A stretch of DNA of 64,000 bases from JAWLEP01 sp964553045 (GTDB lineage: Bacteria; Fermentibacterota; Fermentibacteria; Fermentibacterales; JCC-6): the NCBI GenBank assembly GCA_964553045.1, contig CAZKJG010000003.1, positions 120,316 to 184,315 of the forward strand. Reading direction: 5' to 3'. Positions within the stretch are counted from its first letter, which is position 1, and every line of letters begins with the position of its first letter. Under the pieces are notes generated by a model. It made no database searches and was not told where the DNA came from. It worked only from the letters and a program-made list of their open reading frames with translations. Shown piece by piece: positions 8,613 through 17,986 of this stretch. Made by a program: the position numbers and the translations under genes.

Positions 8613-9344
8613 ATGGGCTCGAACGTCCTGGCCGGCGCGGCTCTGGCCCCTGTCAGGCAGCTCTGGCAGCCGGCGGAGTCCTACCGGGAGCTGGCCCGCC
8701 GACCGGGTCTGGTCCTGGTTTCCGCGCTGGCGGTCATTCTACTCTCCAACGCCGCACTGGTGCCCCTGCTGTTCGGAGAGGGGGCCATCGAGGAGTCCAG
8801 GCATGACCTCTCGCGGCGGCTGGTGACGGAGGGAAGAAGCGCGGCGGAGGCCGACAGCCTGTCGGCCGCCCAGGCGGAGGCCTTCCGGGAGGGTCGGTGG
8901 GCCATTCCCCTCATCGAGCTTCTTACCCGCGCCTTCTACGCACTCGTGGGCGGCCTGGCCACCTTTGGCGTAGTGTACGCCGCCAGCTGGGACTGGAAGC
9001 GCAGCCTGTGGACGCACCTTGAGGCGGCCTGGATGGCCATGGCGGCATACGCCCTGGTATCGCTGGCCCTGGCGGCGCTCTCCCGGCTGCTGGGGGCCGC
9101 CTGGCTGGGAGGCCCCTCCCCGGCCATGCTGCTGCCCATTCCGGCCGAGCCCTCCAGGATGTTCGTCTTCACATACCGTTTCCTCCAACACATGGACCTG
9201 CAGTCCGCGGCCACGGTGGCGGTCTGGGGCATAGGGGTGTCATCTTTATTTGAGCGATCACGGTCATTTGGGCTAAAGCTGGTGGCCTTTGTATATTCGT
9301 GTGGTCTCTTTCTGCTGGCGGCGCCCGTACTGCTGGCCGGCTGA
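8613..9344 (+). CDS. Yip1-like integral membrane protein
   Basis: A 243-residue protein with about five hydrophobic segments. The opening (A-P-V-R-Q-L-W-Q-P-A-E-S-Y-R-E-L) is the amphipathic lead-in typical of bacterial Yip1-domain proteins, followed by a first membrane span (V-L-V-S-A-L-A-V-I-L-L) and a loop of mixed charge (~residues 55-90). The ATG follows the glgA stop directly. It precedes a TolC-like gene, a pairing seen with efflux components, but no permease or adaptor protein is encoded here. Function unknown. Confidence 0.6.
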   Translation: MGSNVLAGAALAPVRQLWQPAESYRELARRPGLVLVSALAVILLSNAALVPLLFGEGAIEESRHDLSRRLVTEGRSAAEADSLSAAQAEAFREGRWAIPLIELLTRAFYALVGGLATFGVVYAASWDWKRSLWTHLEAAWMAMAAYALVSLALAALSRLLGAAWLGGPSPAMLLPIPAEPSRMFVFTYRFLQHMDLQSAATVAVWGIGVSSLFERSRSFGLKLVAFVYSCGLFLLAAPVLLAG

Positions 9345-9379
9345 GTCCAGGCGCGACAGACATTCCGACGGGAGGGAAG

Positions 9380-10684
9380 ATGATGATGGCAGCCTCTCTG
9401 CTTCTGACAGCGGCCCTTGCGGCATCCGGGGGCTCCCAGGCGGGTGATTCCCTGGCCCTGGACCTCTCCGGCTGGGTCTCGACGGCCCTGGATGAGTCCC
9501 CCGACATGGCGTCGTCGCGGGCTTCGGTGGACATCGCCGAGGCCGGAGTTCAGGGAAGCAGGTCCTTCCTCTGGCCCGATCTGGCCCTTTCGGCATCCGC
9601 CGGACACACCTGGACCGGTCCCGGCGACCTTCCCGGGGGAACCGAGCAGGACTACTCCACATACTCCTATTCCCTGACCATTACCCAGGAGCTTCTCGGC
9701 CAGGGCGGCGCCAGCTGGCTGGACCTGTCCGCAAGCCGGCATTCCCTGACGGCCGCCCGGGCCACCCATCGCGAACAGGTGCTGGCAAAGGTCATGGACG
9801 TGATATCCGCCTACTACGCTGTCGTCGAGGCCCGCGAGCTCCTGGAGTCGGCCCGGCGGGCGCACCGCCGCAGCTCGGGACAGCTGGAGCGTACGCAATC
9901 CCTCTACGACGTGGGCGGCGCCACATCCCTGGAGCTCACCCAGGCCCGGGTTGGCGAGAGTGGCGACCGACTGACAGTCGCTCGGCGCCGGCAGGCACTG
10001 ACCGCCGCCTACTACGACCTGTACGAGGCTGCCGGCATCGAGCCCGACGGGAGGTATTCCGTAGGATTCGATGCCGTTCTGGAGCCTCTCTCGAAGGAGG
10101 AGGCACGATCCATCGTTCTGGACTACGGCGACAATCCCGGCCTGGTCGCCGCCGAGGCGGACGTACGGGAGAGCTCCGCTTCGCTTTCGGCCAGGAAGCG
10201 CAGCTACTGGCCCAGCCTGTCCGCCAGTGGCAGCTGGAGCTGGAGCGACGACGAGCCGGAGCCGGCGGAGATCCCGAAGAACGACAGCTGGAACGTCTCG
10301 CTGAACCTGAGCTGGTCGATATTCGACGGCTGGCTGCGGGAGAGCCGGGTGCAGACCTCCAGGGCGTCATACCTGAGGAGCAGGGCCACGCTGGAGAGCG
10401 TAGAACGGTCGCTGGCCACCGGAACCGCAAGCGCCAGGGACCAGCTGCTGAACTCCATCGAGAGCTACAGGATAGCCCTGATGGCACGGGACCAGGCCGG
10501 CCGGCAGCTGGAGCTTTCCTCGCGCAGCTACGAGATGGGGGGCGTCAGCCTGCTGGACCTGCTGGACGCCCAGCAGCAGCTGGCGGAAGCCGAGGCTTCC
10601 GTGGTTAGCGCGCGCAGGGAGTGTCTGGTGCAGGAGGCGCAGCTGCTGGCGCAGCTGGGCCGGATGCCGAGGCTGGGGGAGTAG
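9380..10684 (+). CDS. TolC-family outer membrane efflux protein
   Basis: 434 residues with a signal peptide (M-M-M-A-A-S-L-L-L-T-A-A-L-A-A-S-G-G). The body is two copies of the outer-membrane efflux repeat, rich in Ala, Glu, Arg and Ser heptads that form the long alpha-barrel. Examples are V-G-G-A-T-S-L-E-L-T-Q-A-R-V near the middle and the matching M-G-G-V-S-L-L-D-L-L-D-A-Q near the C-terminus. GGAGGG at 9371-9376 selects the ATG triplet at 9380; an in-frame start at 9299 lies within the upstream gene. No membrane fusion protein or RND/ABC pump lies next to it, so its partner is elsewhere. Confidence 0.85.
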   Translation: MMMAASLLLTAALAASGGSQAGDSLALDLSGWVSTALDESPDMASSRASVDIAEAGVQGSRSFLWPDLALSASAGHTWTGPGDLPGGTEQDYSTYSYSLTITQELLGQGGASWLDLSASRHSLTAARATHREQVLAKVMDVISAYYAVVEARELLESARRAHRRSSGQLERTQSLYDVGGATSLELTQARVGESGDRLTVARRRQALTAAYYDLYEAAGIEPDGRYSVGFDAVLEPLSKEEARSIVLDYGDNPGLVAAEADVRESSASLSARKRSYWPSLSASGSWSWSDDEPEPAEIPKNDSWNVSLNLSWSIFDGWLRESRVQTSRASYLRSRATLESVERSLATGTASARDQLLNSIESYRIALMARDQAGRQLELSSRSYEMGGVSLLDLLDAQQQLAEAEASVVSARRECLVQEAQLLAQLGRMPRLGE

Positions 10685-10748
10685 GTCATGGGCCGGAAAC
10701 TGTACAGGAGTTGCGGGATCGGACGCAAACGCGACTGAAGGAGATTAC

Positions 10749-11678
10749 ATGGGCAGGATCGCATTCATCTTCCCCGGCCAGGGGTCGCAGAAGGTGGGAA
10801 TGGACGGGCACCTCAGGGACCGCGAATCCGCGGCCGAGGTGCTGGAGATGGCCGAGGGCCTGGGCCATGGGGCGCCTCTGTCGGAGCTGATATCGAATGG
10901 GCCGGAGGACCTGCTGACCAGGACCGACAACGTTCAGCCGGCCATCACCCTGGTCAGCCTGGCCGCTCTGGCCGTCCTCGAAGAGGCCGGCCTGAAGCCC
11001 GAGGCGGTGGCCGGACACAGCCTGGGCGAGTACTCGGCCCTCTCGGCGGCGGGAGTGATAACGGAGGCCGATGCACTCAGGCTCACCGCAAGACGCGGCG
11101 AGCTCATGCAGCGGTGCGCCTCCCGTTATCCGGGAGGCATGCTGGCCCTGCTGGGAATTGGCCTGGAGGAGACACGGGCCTGCGTTGAGAAGGCCTCCGG
11201 CCTGGGGCCGGTGGGAATAGCCAACATGAACTCCCCCGGGCAGGTGGTTATCTCGGGCGCCAGCGAGCCGTTGAGGAAGGCGGGCGAGCTGTGCCGCGAG
11301 ATGGGCGCCCGACGGGTGATTCCGCTGAAGGTATCGGGTGCCTGGCACTCCCCGCTTATGGAGGAGGCGGCCGAGGGTCTGGGGCGGGAGCTTGCATCCA
11401 CCGAGTTCCGCGAGCCCTCCCTGCCCCTGGTGGCCAACGTCACCGCCGATTACCTGGAGAGCGGCGGAAGGGCCGCGGACCTCCTGCGCAGACAGGTTGT
11501 CTCTCCCGTTCTCTGGGCTGAATCGATGAAGAGGCTCGTGGCGGATGGATTCGACGTGTTCGTGGAGGTGGGCCCGGGCTCGGTCCTTCAGGGGCTGCTG
11601 CGGCGAAGCCGGGACGTGACCGCGTACGGGACCGGCAGCGAGGAGGACCTGCGGAGGACCCTGGAGGAGCTCGCCTGA
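10749..11678 (+). CDS. fabD: Malonyl-CoA:ACP transacylase FabD
   Basis: A 309-residue fatty-acid synthesis enzyme that loads malonyl groups on acyl carrier protein. The N-terminus I-F-P-G-Q-G-S-Q, the nucleophile elbow G-H-S-L-G-E-Y with the catalytic Ser at residue 91, and the catalytic His in G-A-W-H-S-P-L-M are all present. A clear AAGGAG precedes the ATG. It is not flanked by other fab genes or acpP. Its stop overlaps the following histidine kinase start by one base (TGATG), so the two are co-translated. Confidence 0.93.
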   Translation: MGRIAFIFPGQGSQKVGMDGHLRDRESAAEVLEMAEGLGHGAPLSELISNGPEDLLTRTDNVQPAITLVSLAALAVLEEAGLKPEAVAGHSLGEYSALSAAGVITEADALRLTARRGELMQRCASRYPGGMLALLGIGLEETRACVEKASGLGPVGIANMNSPGQVVISGASEPLRKAGELCREMGARRVIPLKVSGAWHSPLMEEAAEGLGRELASTEFREPSLPLVANVTADYLESGGRAADLLRRQVVSPVLWAESMKRLVADGFDVFVEVGPGSVLQGLLRRSRDVTAYGTGSEEDLRRTLEELA

Positions 11679-14473
11679 TGGACCTCGACCTGGGTGCCGC
11701 GCCGGAGGGCGGAATCGGCGATTCGCAGCTGATAGACAGTCTGCCGGTGGGGGTCTACCATACCTCGGAGGCCGGCAGGATACTGCGGGCCAACCCCGAG
11801 ATGGCCGCGATGTTCGGGTACGACAGCCCCAGCGAGATGCTGAACGTGCGGGCATCGGACCTGTACGTGCATTCCGATGATGCCGCCGAGCTGAGAAGCC
11901 TGCTGGAAGAGCGGGATGTGGTATCCCAGCGCACCCGGGAGATGAAGCGCCGCGACGGCAGCCCTATCTGGGTGGAGGAGAGCGTTCGGGCCATTCGTGA
12001 CCGGGAGGGCGGCCTCGTGGGGCTGCGGGGCATCCTTCAGAACGTCACCGACGCCAGGAGGGCCCGCCGGGCCCTCACCCGCAGCGAAGCCATGCACAGG
12101 TCCCTCTTCCAGAACGCGGGCGACGCCCTCTTCGTCATGGAGGGCAGCAAGTTCATCGACTGCAACAAGGCCACCGAGACCGTATTCCGAATGGACCGGG
12201 ACGAGGTGCTACAGGCCCATCCCTGGGACCTCTCCCCGCCGACACAGCCCAGCGGGGGCGATTCCCGGGAGATGGCCGAGGAGAAGATGGCAAAGGCCCT
12301 GGACGGTCAGTCCCAGTTCTTCTCATGGATGCACCGCCGGGGCGATGGGACCGACTTTCCGGCGGAGGTGAGCCTGGTCCGGGTGGACGCGGAAGACCGC
12401 CAGCTGGTTCAGGCCCGGGTGCACGACGTAACACGCAGGCAGCAGGTACTGGACGAGCTGTCTGCCCGGGAGCGCGTACTGGAGGCCGTAAGTGTGGCCT
12501 CGACCCTGTTCCTCAGCTCCATTCCTCCCTGGCGCGACAGCATCGAGGAGGTGCTGGCGCGGGTAGCCCGGGCCACCGACTCCTCGTCGGCCATGCTGCT
12601 GGTGGGCAACGGCGAACGCCCATCTGCATTCATCTCTCCGGCCATGTCGGCCGAAGCCGAGGCCTTTCGAGAGGTCGTTGAGAAACCCGGGAACTTCGGC
12701 CTGCTGGCCCGGCTGGCCCGGCTGGAGGGCCCCTTCTCGGGGGAATGCGCCCGGCTTCCCGGCGGTCTCTCGAAACTGCTGGAAGACCGCTGCCGGTCCT
12801 GCCTGGCCATGCCGGTGAAGGTCGACGGCAGCCCCTGGGGCTGTCTGCTGCTCACATCGAAGCTCAGCGGCGCCTTTCCCCACCCGGTGGTGGACGCCTG
12901 TGCCATAGCGGCGCGACTCGTATCGGCGGCGGTCTCCGCGGAACGTTTCCGCAGCCGGCTGGCCGCCGAGAAGGAGAAGCTGGAGGTTACCTTCTCCACC
13001 ATAGAGGACGCGGTGATCACCACGGACTTCGCAGGGAACGTGCTCTTCTTCAACCGGGCGGCGGAGGACCTCACCGACATGCCTGTGCGAACGGCCAGCG
13101 GGCAAAACCTCCTGGATTCCATGGAACTCGTCGAGCCGGACTCCAGCCGCCCGCTGACCTGGCAGCGGATCACCCGTCTGGGAACGGCCTCTCTGGACGA
13201 GGGTGGCAAGCGGGCCATGGAGTGCAGGTACTGCAGCGGCTCCGAGAAGAAGCCGATGCGTCTGAGCGTCCGGTGCCTTAGCGGGCCCAGCGAGGGGTTC
13301 GTCATCATACTGCGCGACACAACCTGGGAGAGGCGGCTGGCCGAGGAGAAGGCCAGGGCCCAGAGGCTTGAGTCGCTGGGAGTTCTGGCCGGCGGCATCG
13401 CGCACGACTTCAACAACTCGCTTACGGCGATTCTCTCCGGCCTGGAGCTCTCCAAGCTCCGCTCCGACCCCGAGAAGAAGCGGGCGATTCTGAGCGAGGT
13501 GGAGCGGGCGGCCGTCAGCGCCCGGGGTCTGACTCGACAGCTGCTGACATTCTCGCGCGGCGGAGCCCCGTTGGCCAGACCCATGCGGATCACCGACATG
13601 ATCAGGGAGACGGCCGGATTCGTGCTCAGCGGCACCAACTGCGAGATGAGCTTTCGGGCCGAGGAGGGGCTGTGGCCGGTACAGGCCGACGAGGCCCAGA
13701 TCAGCCAGGTCGTGAACAACCTGGTTCTCAACTCCCGCCAGGCCATGCCCTCCGGGGGGACCATCTCCATCCGCCTGAGCAACCAGAGGGTGAACGGAGA
13801 GGGCGGCCTGCCCCTCTCGCCCGGGAAGTACGTGAGGATCGAGATAGAGGACGAGGGCACGGGAATCCCCGAGGAGATGCTTCCGAGAATATTCGACCCC
13901 TACTTCACCACCAAGGGAGAGGGAAGCGGACTGGGCCTCGCCACCACTCACTCCATCGTGGGCAGGCACGGGGGCCACATCGACGTGGAATCCACACCCG
14001 GCAGGGGGACCCGTTTCGCCATCCTTCTGCCCGTCGCGGACAAGAAGCCCGCGGACGCCTCGGTCTCACCCGCCGAAAGCCCCCTGAGGGGAAGGGTGCT
14101 GCTGATGGACGACGACAGATCCGTCCTGGCCACGGCGGGCCAGCTCATAGAGGCCCTGGGCTGCGCCTTGGACAAGGTCTCGGAGGGCCGGGCAGCCATA
14201 GACGCCTACAGGGCCGCCCTGGAGGAGGGACGCCCCTTCGACGCCGTGATAATGGACCTGACCGTCCAGGGCGGCATGGGCGGGGCTACGGCGGCCGGTG
14301 AGATAGTCGAGCTCGACCCCTCGGCGCGGCTGGTGGTATCCAGCGGGTACTCCAACGATCCCGTCATGTCCGATTTCGCGGATTACGGCTTCGTGGACTG
14401 CATAGCCAAGCCGTACACCATGAAGGAGCTGCACGACCTGCTGTCACGGGTTCTCAGCCCCGAGGAGGACTGA
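11678..14473 (+). CDS. Hybrid sensor histidine kinase (PAS-PAS-GAF-PAS-HisKA-HATPase-REC)
   Basis: 931 residues with no obvious membrane spans, so a cytoplasmic sensor. Two PAS/PAC units lie at ~20-135 and ~140-255. A GAF-like region at ~270-425 is followed by a third PAS at ~430-555. The dimerisation helix carries the phospho-acceptor His (G-G-I-A-H-D-F-N-N-S-L). The ATPase domain has N-L-V-L-N-S-R-Q-A, D-E-G-T-G-I-P and G-S-G-L-G-L-A. The C-terminal receiver has the acidic D-D-D, phospho-acceptor Asp in V-I-M-D-L-T and the conserved Lys in A-K-P-Y. The kinase core belongs to the A-H-D-F-N-N type common with C-terminal receivers. No response regulator gene is adjacent. Translationally coupled to fabD. 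Confidence 0.9.
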   Translation: MDLDLGAAPEGGIGDSQLIDSLPVGVYHTSEAGRILRANPEMAAMFGYDSPSEMLNVRASDLYVHSDDAAELRSLLEERDVVSQRTREMKRRDGSPIWVEESVRAIRDREGGLVGLRGILQNVTDARRARRALTRSEAMHRSLFQNAGDALFVMEGSKFIDCNKATETVFRMDRDEVLQAHPWDLSPPTQPSGGDSREMAEEKMAKALDGQSQFFSWMHRRGDGTDFPAEVSLVRVDAEDRQLVQARVHDVTRRQQVLDELSARERVLEAVSVASTLFLSSIPPWRDSIEEVLARVARATDSSSAMLLVGNGERPSAFISPAMSAEAEAFREVVEKPGNFGLLARLARLEGPFSGECARLPGGLSKLLEDRCRSCLAMPVKVDGSPWGCLLLTSKLSGAFPHPVVDACAIAARLVSAAVSAERFRSRLAAEKEKLEVTFSTIEDAVITTDFAGNVLFFNRAAEDLTDMPVRTASGQNLLDSMELVEPDSSRPLTWQRITRLGTASLDEGGKRAMECRYCSGSEKKPMRLSVRCLSGPSEGFVIILRDTTWERRLAEEKARAQRLESLGVLAGGIAHDFNNSLTAILSGLELSKLRSDPEKKRAILSEVERAAVSARGLTRQLLTFSRGGAPLARPMRITDMIRETAGFVLSGTNCEMSFRAEEGLWPVQADEAQISQVVNNLVLNSRQAMPSGGTISIRLSNQRVNGEGGLPLSPGKYVRIEIEDEGTGIPEEMLPRIFDPYFTTKGEGSGLGLATTHSIVGRHGGHIDVESTPGRGTRFAILLPVADKKPADASVSPAESPLRGRVLLMDDDRSVLATAGQLIEALGCALDKVSEGRAAIDAYRAALEEGRPFDAVIMDLTVQGGMGGATAAGEIVELDPSARLVVSSGYSNDPVMSDFADYGFVDCIAKPYTMKELHDLLSRVLSPEED

Positions 14474-14480
14474 GCCTTCT

Positions 14481-14693
14481 TCAGCTGGCCCAGCCGGACC
14501 CCCCGCAGCCCGAGCACTTGTTCACCTCTTCGGTGACATCGTTCTTGATCCTGCCGGTACCGCCGCACCTTCCGCACTTGGTGGGGGGCTCCGGAACGTT
14601 CAGGTAGCCGTCCCCGCCGCATATGTCACAGGGCGAGTTGCCGGGCCCGTCCGTGCCCGTGCCTTCGCACCATGCACACTTCACCATTGCCAT
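14481..14693 (-). CDS. 70-residue protein with four DnaJ-type zinc-finger repeats
   Basis: Four C-x2-C-x-G-x-G repeats (C-A-W-C-E-G-T-G, C-D-I-C-G-G-D-G, C-G-R-C-G-G-T-G, C-S-G-C-G-G-S-G) fill the whole protein, as in the central cysteine-rich domain of DnaJ, which binds two zinc ions. There is no J-domain or substrate-binding domain. AAAGGAG lies a few bases upstream of the ATG, so this is a real small gene. It points towards the histidine kinase gene with only a few bases between the two stops. A free-standing zinc domain of this type could assist disulfide exchange or folding, but that is inference. Confidence 0.8.
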   Translation of the reverse strand: MAMVKCAWCEGTGTDGPGNSPCDICGGDGYLNVPEPPTKCGRCGGTGRIKNDVTEEVNKCSGCGGSGWAS

Positions 14694-14755
14694 CAGGGGC
14701 TCCTTTCGGTTCGAATGCGTCCACGGGTTGAATCAACAGGTTGCAGGCCCCGTCG

Positions 14756-16072
14756 TCAATCGCCGCGGAGTCCGGCCAGTATTCTCGCGTGCGCGGCGAA
14801 TGCGATCTCGCGGACACCGGAGGGGCGGACCCACATAACCTCCGACGCGTCATCGCCGGCCCGTGGCTCGCCGGTCACGTTCCCGGCCTCCAGGACCGAC
14901 AGGACCACGCCGCCGTAGGCGGTGGTGTCGACCTCCGACCCCACCAGCTTCAGGTTGCCGGCGCGAAGCGATGTCTCCTCCATCAGCTCCCTCCTGCCGC
15001 ACTCGAAAACCGTCTCCCCCAGCTCCAGGAAGCCTCCCGGAAGCGAGAGCATCCCCCTGGCCGGGGGCACCGCCCTTCGTACCAGCAGCACCTTTTCGCC
15101 CCTCCGGACAATGATCGTAACCGCCGGAAGGGGGTTGCGGTACGCAACCATGCCGCAGTCGGGACAGATCGGCGGAGGGCCCTCGTCGAAGACGAGCAAT
15201 GCGCCGCAGCGGGCGCAGAATCGGGGCTCGAGGTAGAAGGCCTCTCCGTCGCGCTTTCGGGGCATCGGCCCGGCCGGGGGAAGGTGCCCGGGAACCGGCC
15301 CGCCCCCCAGCATGACGCCGCCACGAATCGTCTGGCGCAGGTAGGTGAGGGATGAGGAGACGGCCTGTTCGCTCCCCCAGCCCAGGGCCAGGCCGGCGGC
15401 CAGGGCCGAGCCCAGCGTGCATCCGGTTCCGTGCACCTTGCCCGGGTAGATGCGCCTTCCCGGGAACCAGCGGCCGCCCTCCTCGGCGGCCAGGTAGTCG
15501 GCCGGTTCACCCTCCAGATGTCCGCCCTTGACCAGAGCGGCGCCGGCACCCATCCGCAGCAGAAGCTCCCCGGCGCGCTCCATGCCTTTCCTGTCACGCA
15601 CCTCCAGCCCGGTCAGGGCCTCGGCCTCGTCCAGGTTGGGGGTTATCAGGTCGGACCTGGGCAGCAGGCGGTCCCTCATCACCGCCATCAGGTCGGCGCC
15701 GTGCAGGCTGTCGCCGCTTCCCGCCACCAGAACCGGGTCCAGAACGTAAAGGGCGTCGGTCAGGCGATTCTCGAGGCTGTGGGCCAGCCTTTGGGCCATC
15801 GCCCCGCTTCCCAGCATTCCGCTCTTGACGGAGGCCGGCGAGCAGTCGTCGCAAACGGCGTCCAGCTGGGCGGCGAAGAGATCCTCCTCCACGGCGCGCC
15901 AATCCCTCACGCCCCGGGTGTTCTGTACGGTGACGGCGGTAACGGCAAGGCAGCCGTGACATCCCAGGGCTGCAACGGCCTTCAGATCGGCCGCCAGGCC
16001 CGCTCCGCCGCTGGGGTCGGTCCCGCCGGCCAGCAGAACCACCGGCCTGCTTCCCCCCAGCTTCTCCCGCAT
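14756..16072 (-). CDS. ThiD (HMP/HMP-P kinase) fused to zinc-ribbon NUDIX hydrolase
   Basis: 438 residues. Residues ~8-255 are hydroxymethylpyrimidine (phosphate) kinase of thiamin synthesis: G-G-T-D-P-S-G-G-A-G, V-T-V-Q-N-T, D-P-V-L-V-A-G-S-G, L-I-T-P-N-L-D-E and the catalytic loop G-K-V-H-G-T-G-C-T-L. After a linker, residues ~285-438 are a NUDIX hydrolase with a zinc ribbon (C-A-R-C-G...C-P-D-C-G) and a Nudix box G-F-L-E-L-G-E...R-R-E-L-M-E-E, whose last Gly is replaced by Ser. The ATG at 16072 has a strong GAGGGGAGGA in front and gives the normal ThiD N-terminus; an earlier in-frame start at 16300 would overlap the divergent gene. No other thiamin genes are nearby. Confidence 0.88.
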   Translation of the reverse strand: MREKLGGSRPVVLLAGGTDPSGGAGLAADLKAVAALGCHGCLAVTAVTVQNTRGVRDWRAVEEDLFAAQLDAVCDDCSPASVKSGMLGSGAMAQRLAHSLENRLTDALYVLDPVLVAGSGDSLHGADLMAVMRDRLLPRSDLITPNLDEAEALTGLEVRDRKGMERAGELLLRMGAGAALVKGGHLEGEPADYLAAEEGGRWFPGRRIYPGKVHGTGCTLGSALAAGLALGWGSEQAVSSSLTYLRQTIRGGVMLGGGPVPGHLPPAGPMPRKRDGEAFYLEPRFCARCGALLVFDEGPPPICPDCGMVAYRNPLPAVTIIVRRGEKVLLVRRAVPPARGMLSLPGGFLELGETVFECGRRELMEETSLRAGNLKLVGSEVDTTAYGGVVLSVLEAGNVTGEPRAGDDASEVMWVRPSGVREIAFAAHARILAGLRGD

Positions 16073-16165
16073 GCTTCCTCCCCTCAAGCCTGACCCACCG
16101 CCCAGCATTAATCCATATGCGGCCGCGGGCAAGCCCCACCGCCCATCTACCTGGATACTCGGTGT

Positions 16166-17986
16166 ATGCTTATCTTCCTGCACATGATTGAGAGACTCAG
16201 GTGGCTCGCGGTTTCGGCCCTGCTGCTCGCGGCCGCGGGTCCGGCAACCGCTGCGGACTACGAAGAGCCCACCGTGGACTCCATATCGGTAACCGGGCAC
16301 CTTCCCTTCGGCAGGGGCCGTCTCCTAGCGGGCACCGACCTCGAGGAGGGCACCTCCCTCTTCACGATAACCCGCGGTGAGGTCCGCGCGACTGTGATGT
16401 CCAACCTTGTGTCCCGGGGCTACCTGGAAGCCGAGGTCACAGTCACCTGGCCCTCCTGGCGCGACACCCTCTCGGTGGTCGCCGTGGACGTGAGGCCTGG
16501 GCTCCAGAGCCTCTTCGCAGGCCTGGTCCTGGGGGGCATCGACGTCTTTTCCCCCAAGAGGATCTCCCGCCTGTTCCCGCTGGAGGCCGCAGAGGTGATC
16601 ACGCCCGAGATCCTGGCCGGCTTCGAGCAGTCGGTCAAGAACCTGTACCAGGAACATGGCTACGCGAGGGCCAGTGTCAGCGCCTACGTCTCCAGCGGCG
16701 ATACGTCGGCGGTGGATTCCGGTCAGGTCCTGCGCACGGTGGAATGCCATGTGGAAGAGGGCCGGCGCCTGTACATGGGCAACGTGGACGTCAAAGGGCT
16801 TCAGACGGTACGCGAGCAGGTGGTGACCAGGGAGATACCGCTGGCCCTCGGCGATTCGTTGAACATGGTCCTGCTGAGGGAATCGGTGGGGGACATCTAC
16901 TCCGTGGGCCTCTTCAGGGATGTCCGCTTCGAGTACCCGGGTCTCTCCGAGCAGTCCGACACCGTGGACATCAGGGTCATGGTGACGGAGAAGGACTACA
17001 GGAGAATCGACCTGGGTACCGGTTACCTCTCCCCCTACGCAGTGCTTGGAAGCGTCTACTGGGAGCATCCCAACATCTGGGGCAACAACCAGCGCCTGCG
17101 GATCGGGGCAACCTACAAGAGGTACGTGGGCACCGACGGCGGCGACGTGTTCGAGCCGGAGATGACATATACCGAGCCCTGGTTTCTCTCCACCAGATGG
17201 GAATGGAACCTGGGTCTGAGCTTCACATATTTCCAGCTGCCCTCCCTGGAGGAGAGGAGTCTTTCGGCCAGTACGGGACTGAAGCGCGACCTCACCCGGG
17301 ATCTGGCGCTCACCCTGGGGTACTCGCTCGAGAGGGACCGCATAAGGGCGGGCCTGGAAAGCGGCGGATACGAGGAGACCGACTGGACGACCAGCTCGCG
17401 GGTGTGGACCCGGCTGGCGCACGACACCAGGGACCCGCTGCTGGACCCGGTCCGGGGACACTACATCTCCGGACGGGCCGAGCTCTCGGGCGGACCGCTG
17501 GGCGGGCGGGACTTCTACAAGCTGGAGGGCGAGGCCCGGTTCATGAGAAGCCTGACCAGCAGCCTCGTGCTGGCCTGGCGGCTGAAGGGCGGAACCGTGT
17601 TTCCGTTCGGTGAGACCAGCATCGTCCCTCCGAAAGACCGATTCTACCTGGGCGGGAGCTCCACTGTCCGGGGCTACGGATTCCGGGACATCGGCCCGGA
17701 GGACGAGGACGGCAATCCGCTGGGAGGCAGGGTAGTGGCCCTGGGAAACGCCGAGACCCGCGTATCGGTCTGGGGCCCGGTGAGCACCGCCGTGTTCATC
17801 GACGTGGGCGGCCTGTGGCAGAGCACGGGTGAGATAGCGGCCGGCAGCACCGGTTTCGGGACCGGAATCGGCATCCGTGTCTCCACTCCGTTCGGCCCCA
17901 TAAGGCTCGACTACGGCTTCGCCCCCACCTGGCGAGAGAGTGTGCGCCGAGGCCGGGTCTACATAGCTCTGGGCCAGGCCTTCTGA
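16166..17986 (+). CDS. Omp85-family outer membrane protein, TamA-like
   Basis: 606 residues: a signal peptide (L-L-L-A-A-A-G-P-A-T-A-A), about three POTRA repeats at ~35-265 (recognisable in V-R-E-Q-V-V-T-R-E-I-P-L, a POTRA signature), then a ~16-strand barrel to the C-terminus. The conserved V-R-G-Y motif of the Omp85 lumen loop is at G-S-S-T-V-R-G-Y-G-F. Length and three POTRAs fit TamA better than BamA (usually five POTRAs, ~800 residues). The gene directly overlaps a TamB-like gene, which strongly supports TamA, the outer-membrane half of the translocation/lipid-transport assembly. An internal ATG at 16184 is an alternative start. Confidence 0.85.
   Translation: MLIFLHMIERLRWLAVSALLLAAAGPATAADYEEPTVDSISVTGHLPFGRGRLLAGTDLEEGTSLFTITRGEVRATVMSNLVSRGYLEAEVTVTWPSWRDTLSVVAVDVRPGLQSLFAGLVLGGIDVFSPKRISRLFPLEAAEVITPEILAGFEQSVKNLYQEHGYARASVSAYVSSGDTSAVDSGQVLRTVECHVEEGRRLYMGNVDVKGLQTVREQVVTREIPLALGDSLNMVLLRESVGDIYSVGLFRDVRFEYPGLSEQSDTVDIRVMVTEKDYRRIDLGTGYLSPYAVLGSVYWEHPNIWGNNQRLRIGATYKRYVGTDGGDVFEPEMTYTEPWFLSTRWEWNLGLSFTYFQLPSLEERSLSASTGLKRDLTRDLALTLGYSLERDRIRAGLESGGYEETDWTTSSRVWTRLAHDTRDPLLDPVRGHYISGRAELSGGPLGGRDFYKLEGEARFMRSLTSSLVLAWRLKGGTVFPFGETSIVPPKDRFYLGGSSTVRGYGFRDIGPEDEDGNPLGGRVVALGNAETRVSVWGPVSTAVFIDVGGLWQSTGEIAAGSTGFGTGIGIRVSTPFGPIRLDYGFAPTWRESVRRGRVYIALGQAF

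Noticed and set aside
10688..10738. A 16-codon open frame between the TolC-like gene and fabD
   Set aside because: No ribosome site of its own and no similarity; the stretch is better read as the fabD leader.
12323..13978. Long antisense frames opposite the hybrid histidine kinase
   Set aside because: No ribosome site, no family features, and fully explained by codon bias of the sense gene.
14700..14755. A tRNA-like GGTTCGAATGC string
   Set aside because: No acceptor, D or anticodon stems can be drawn around it.
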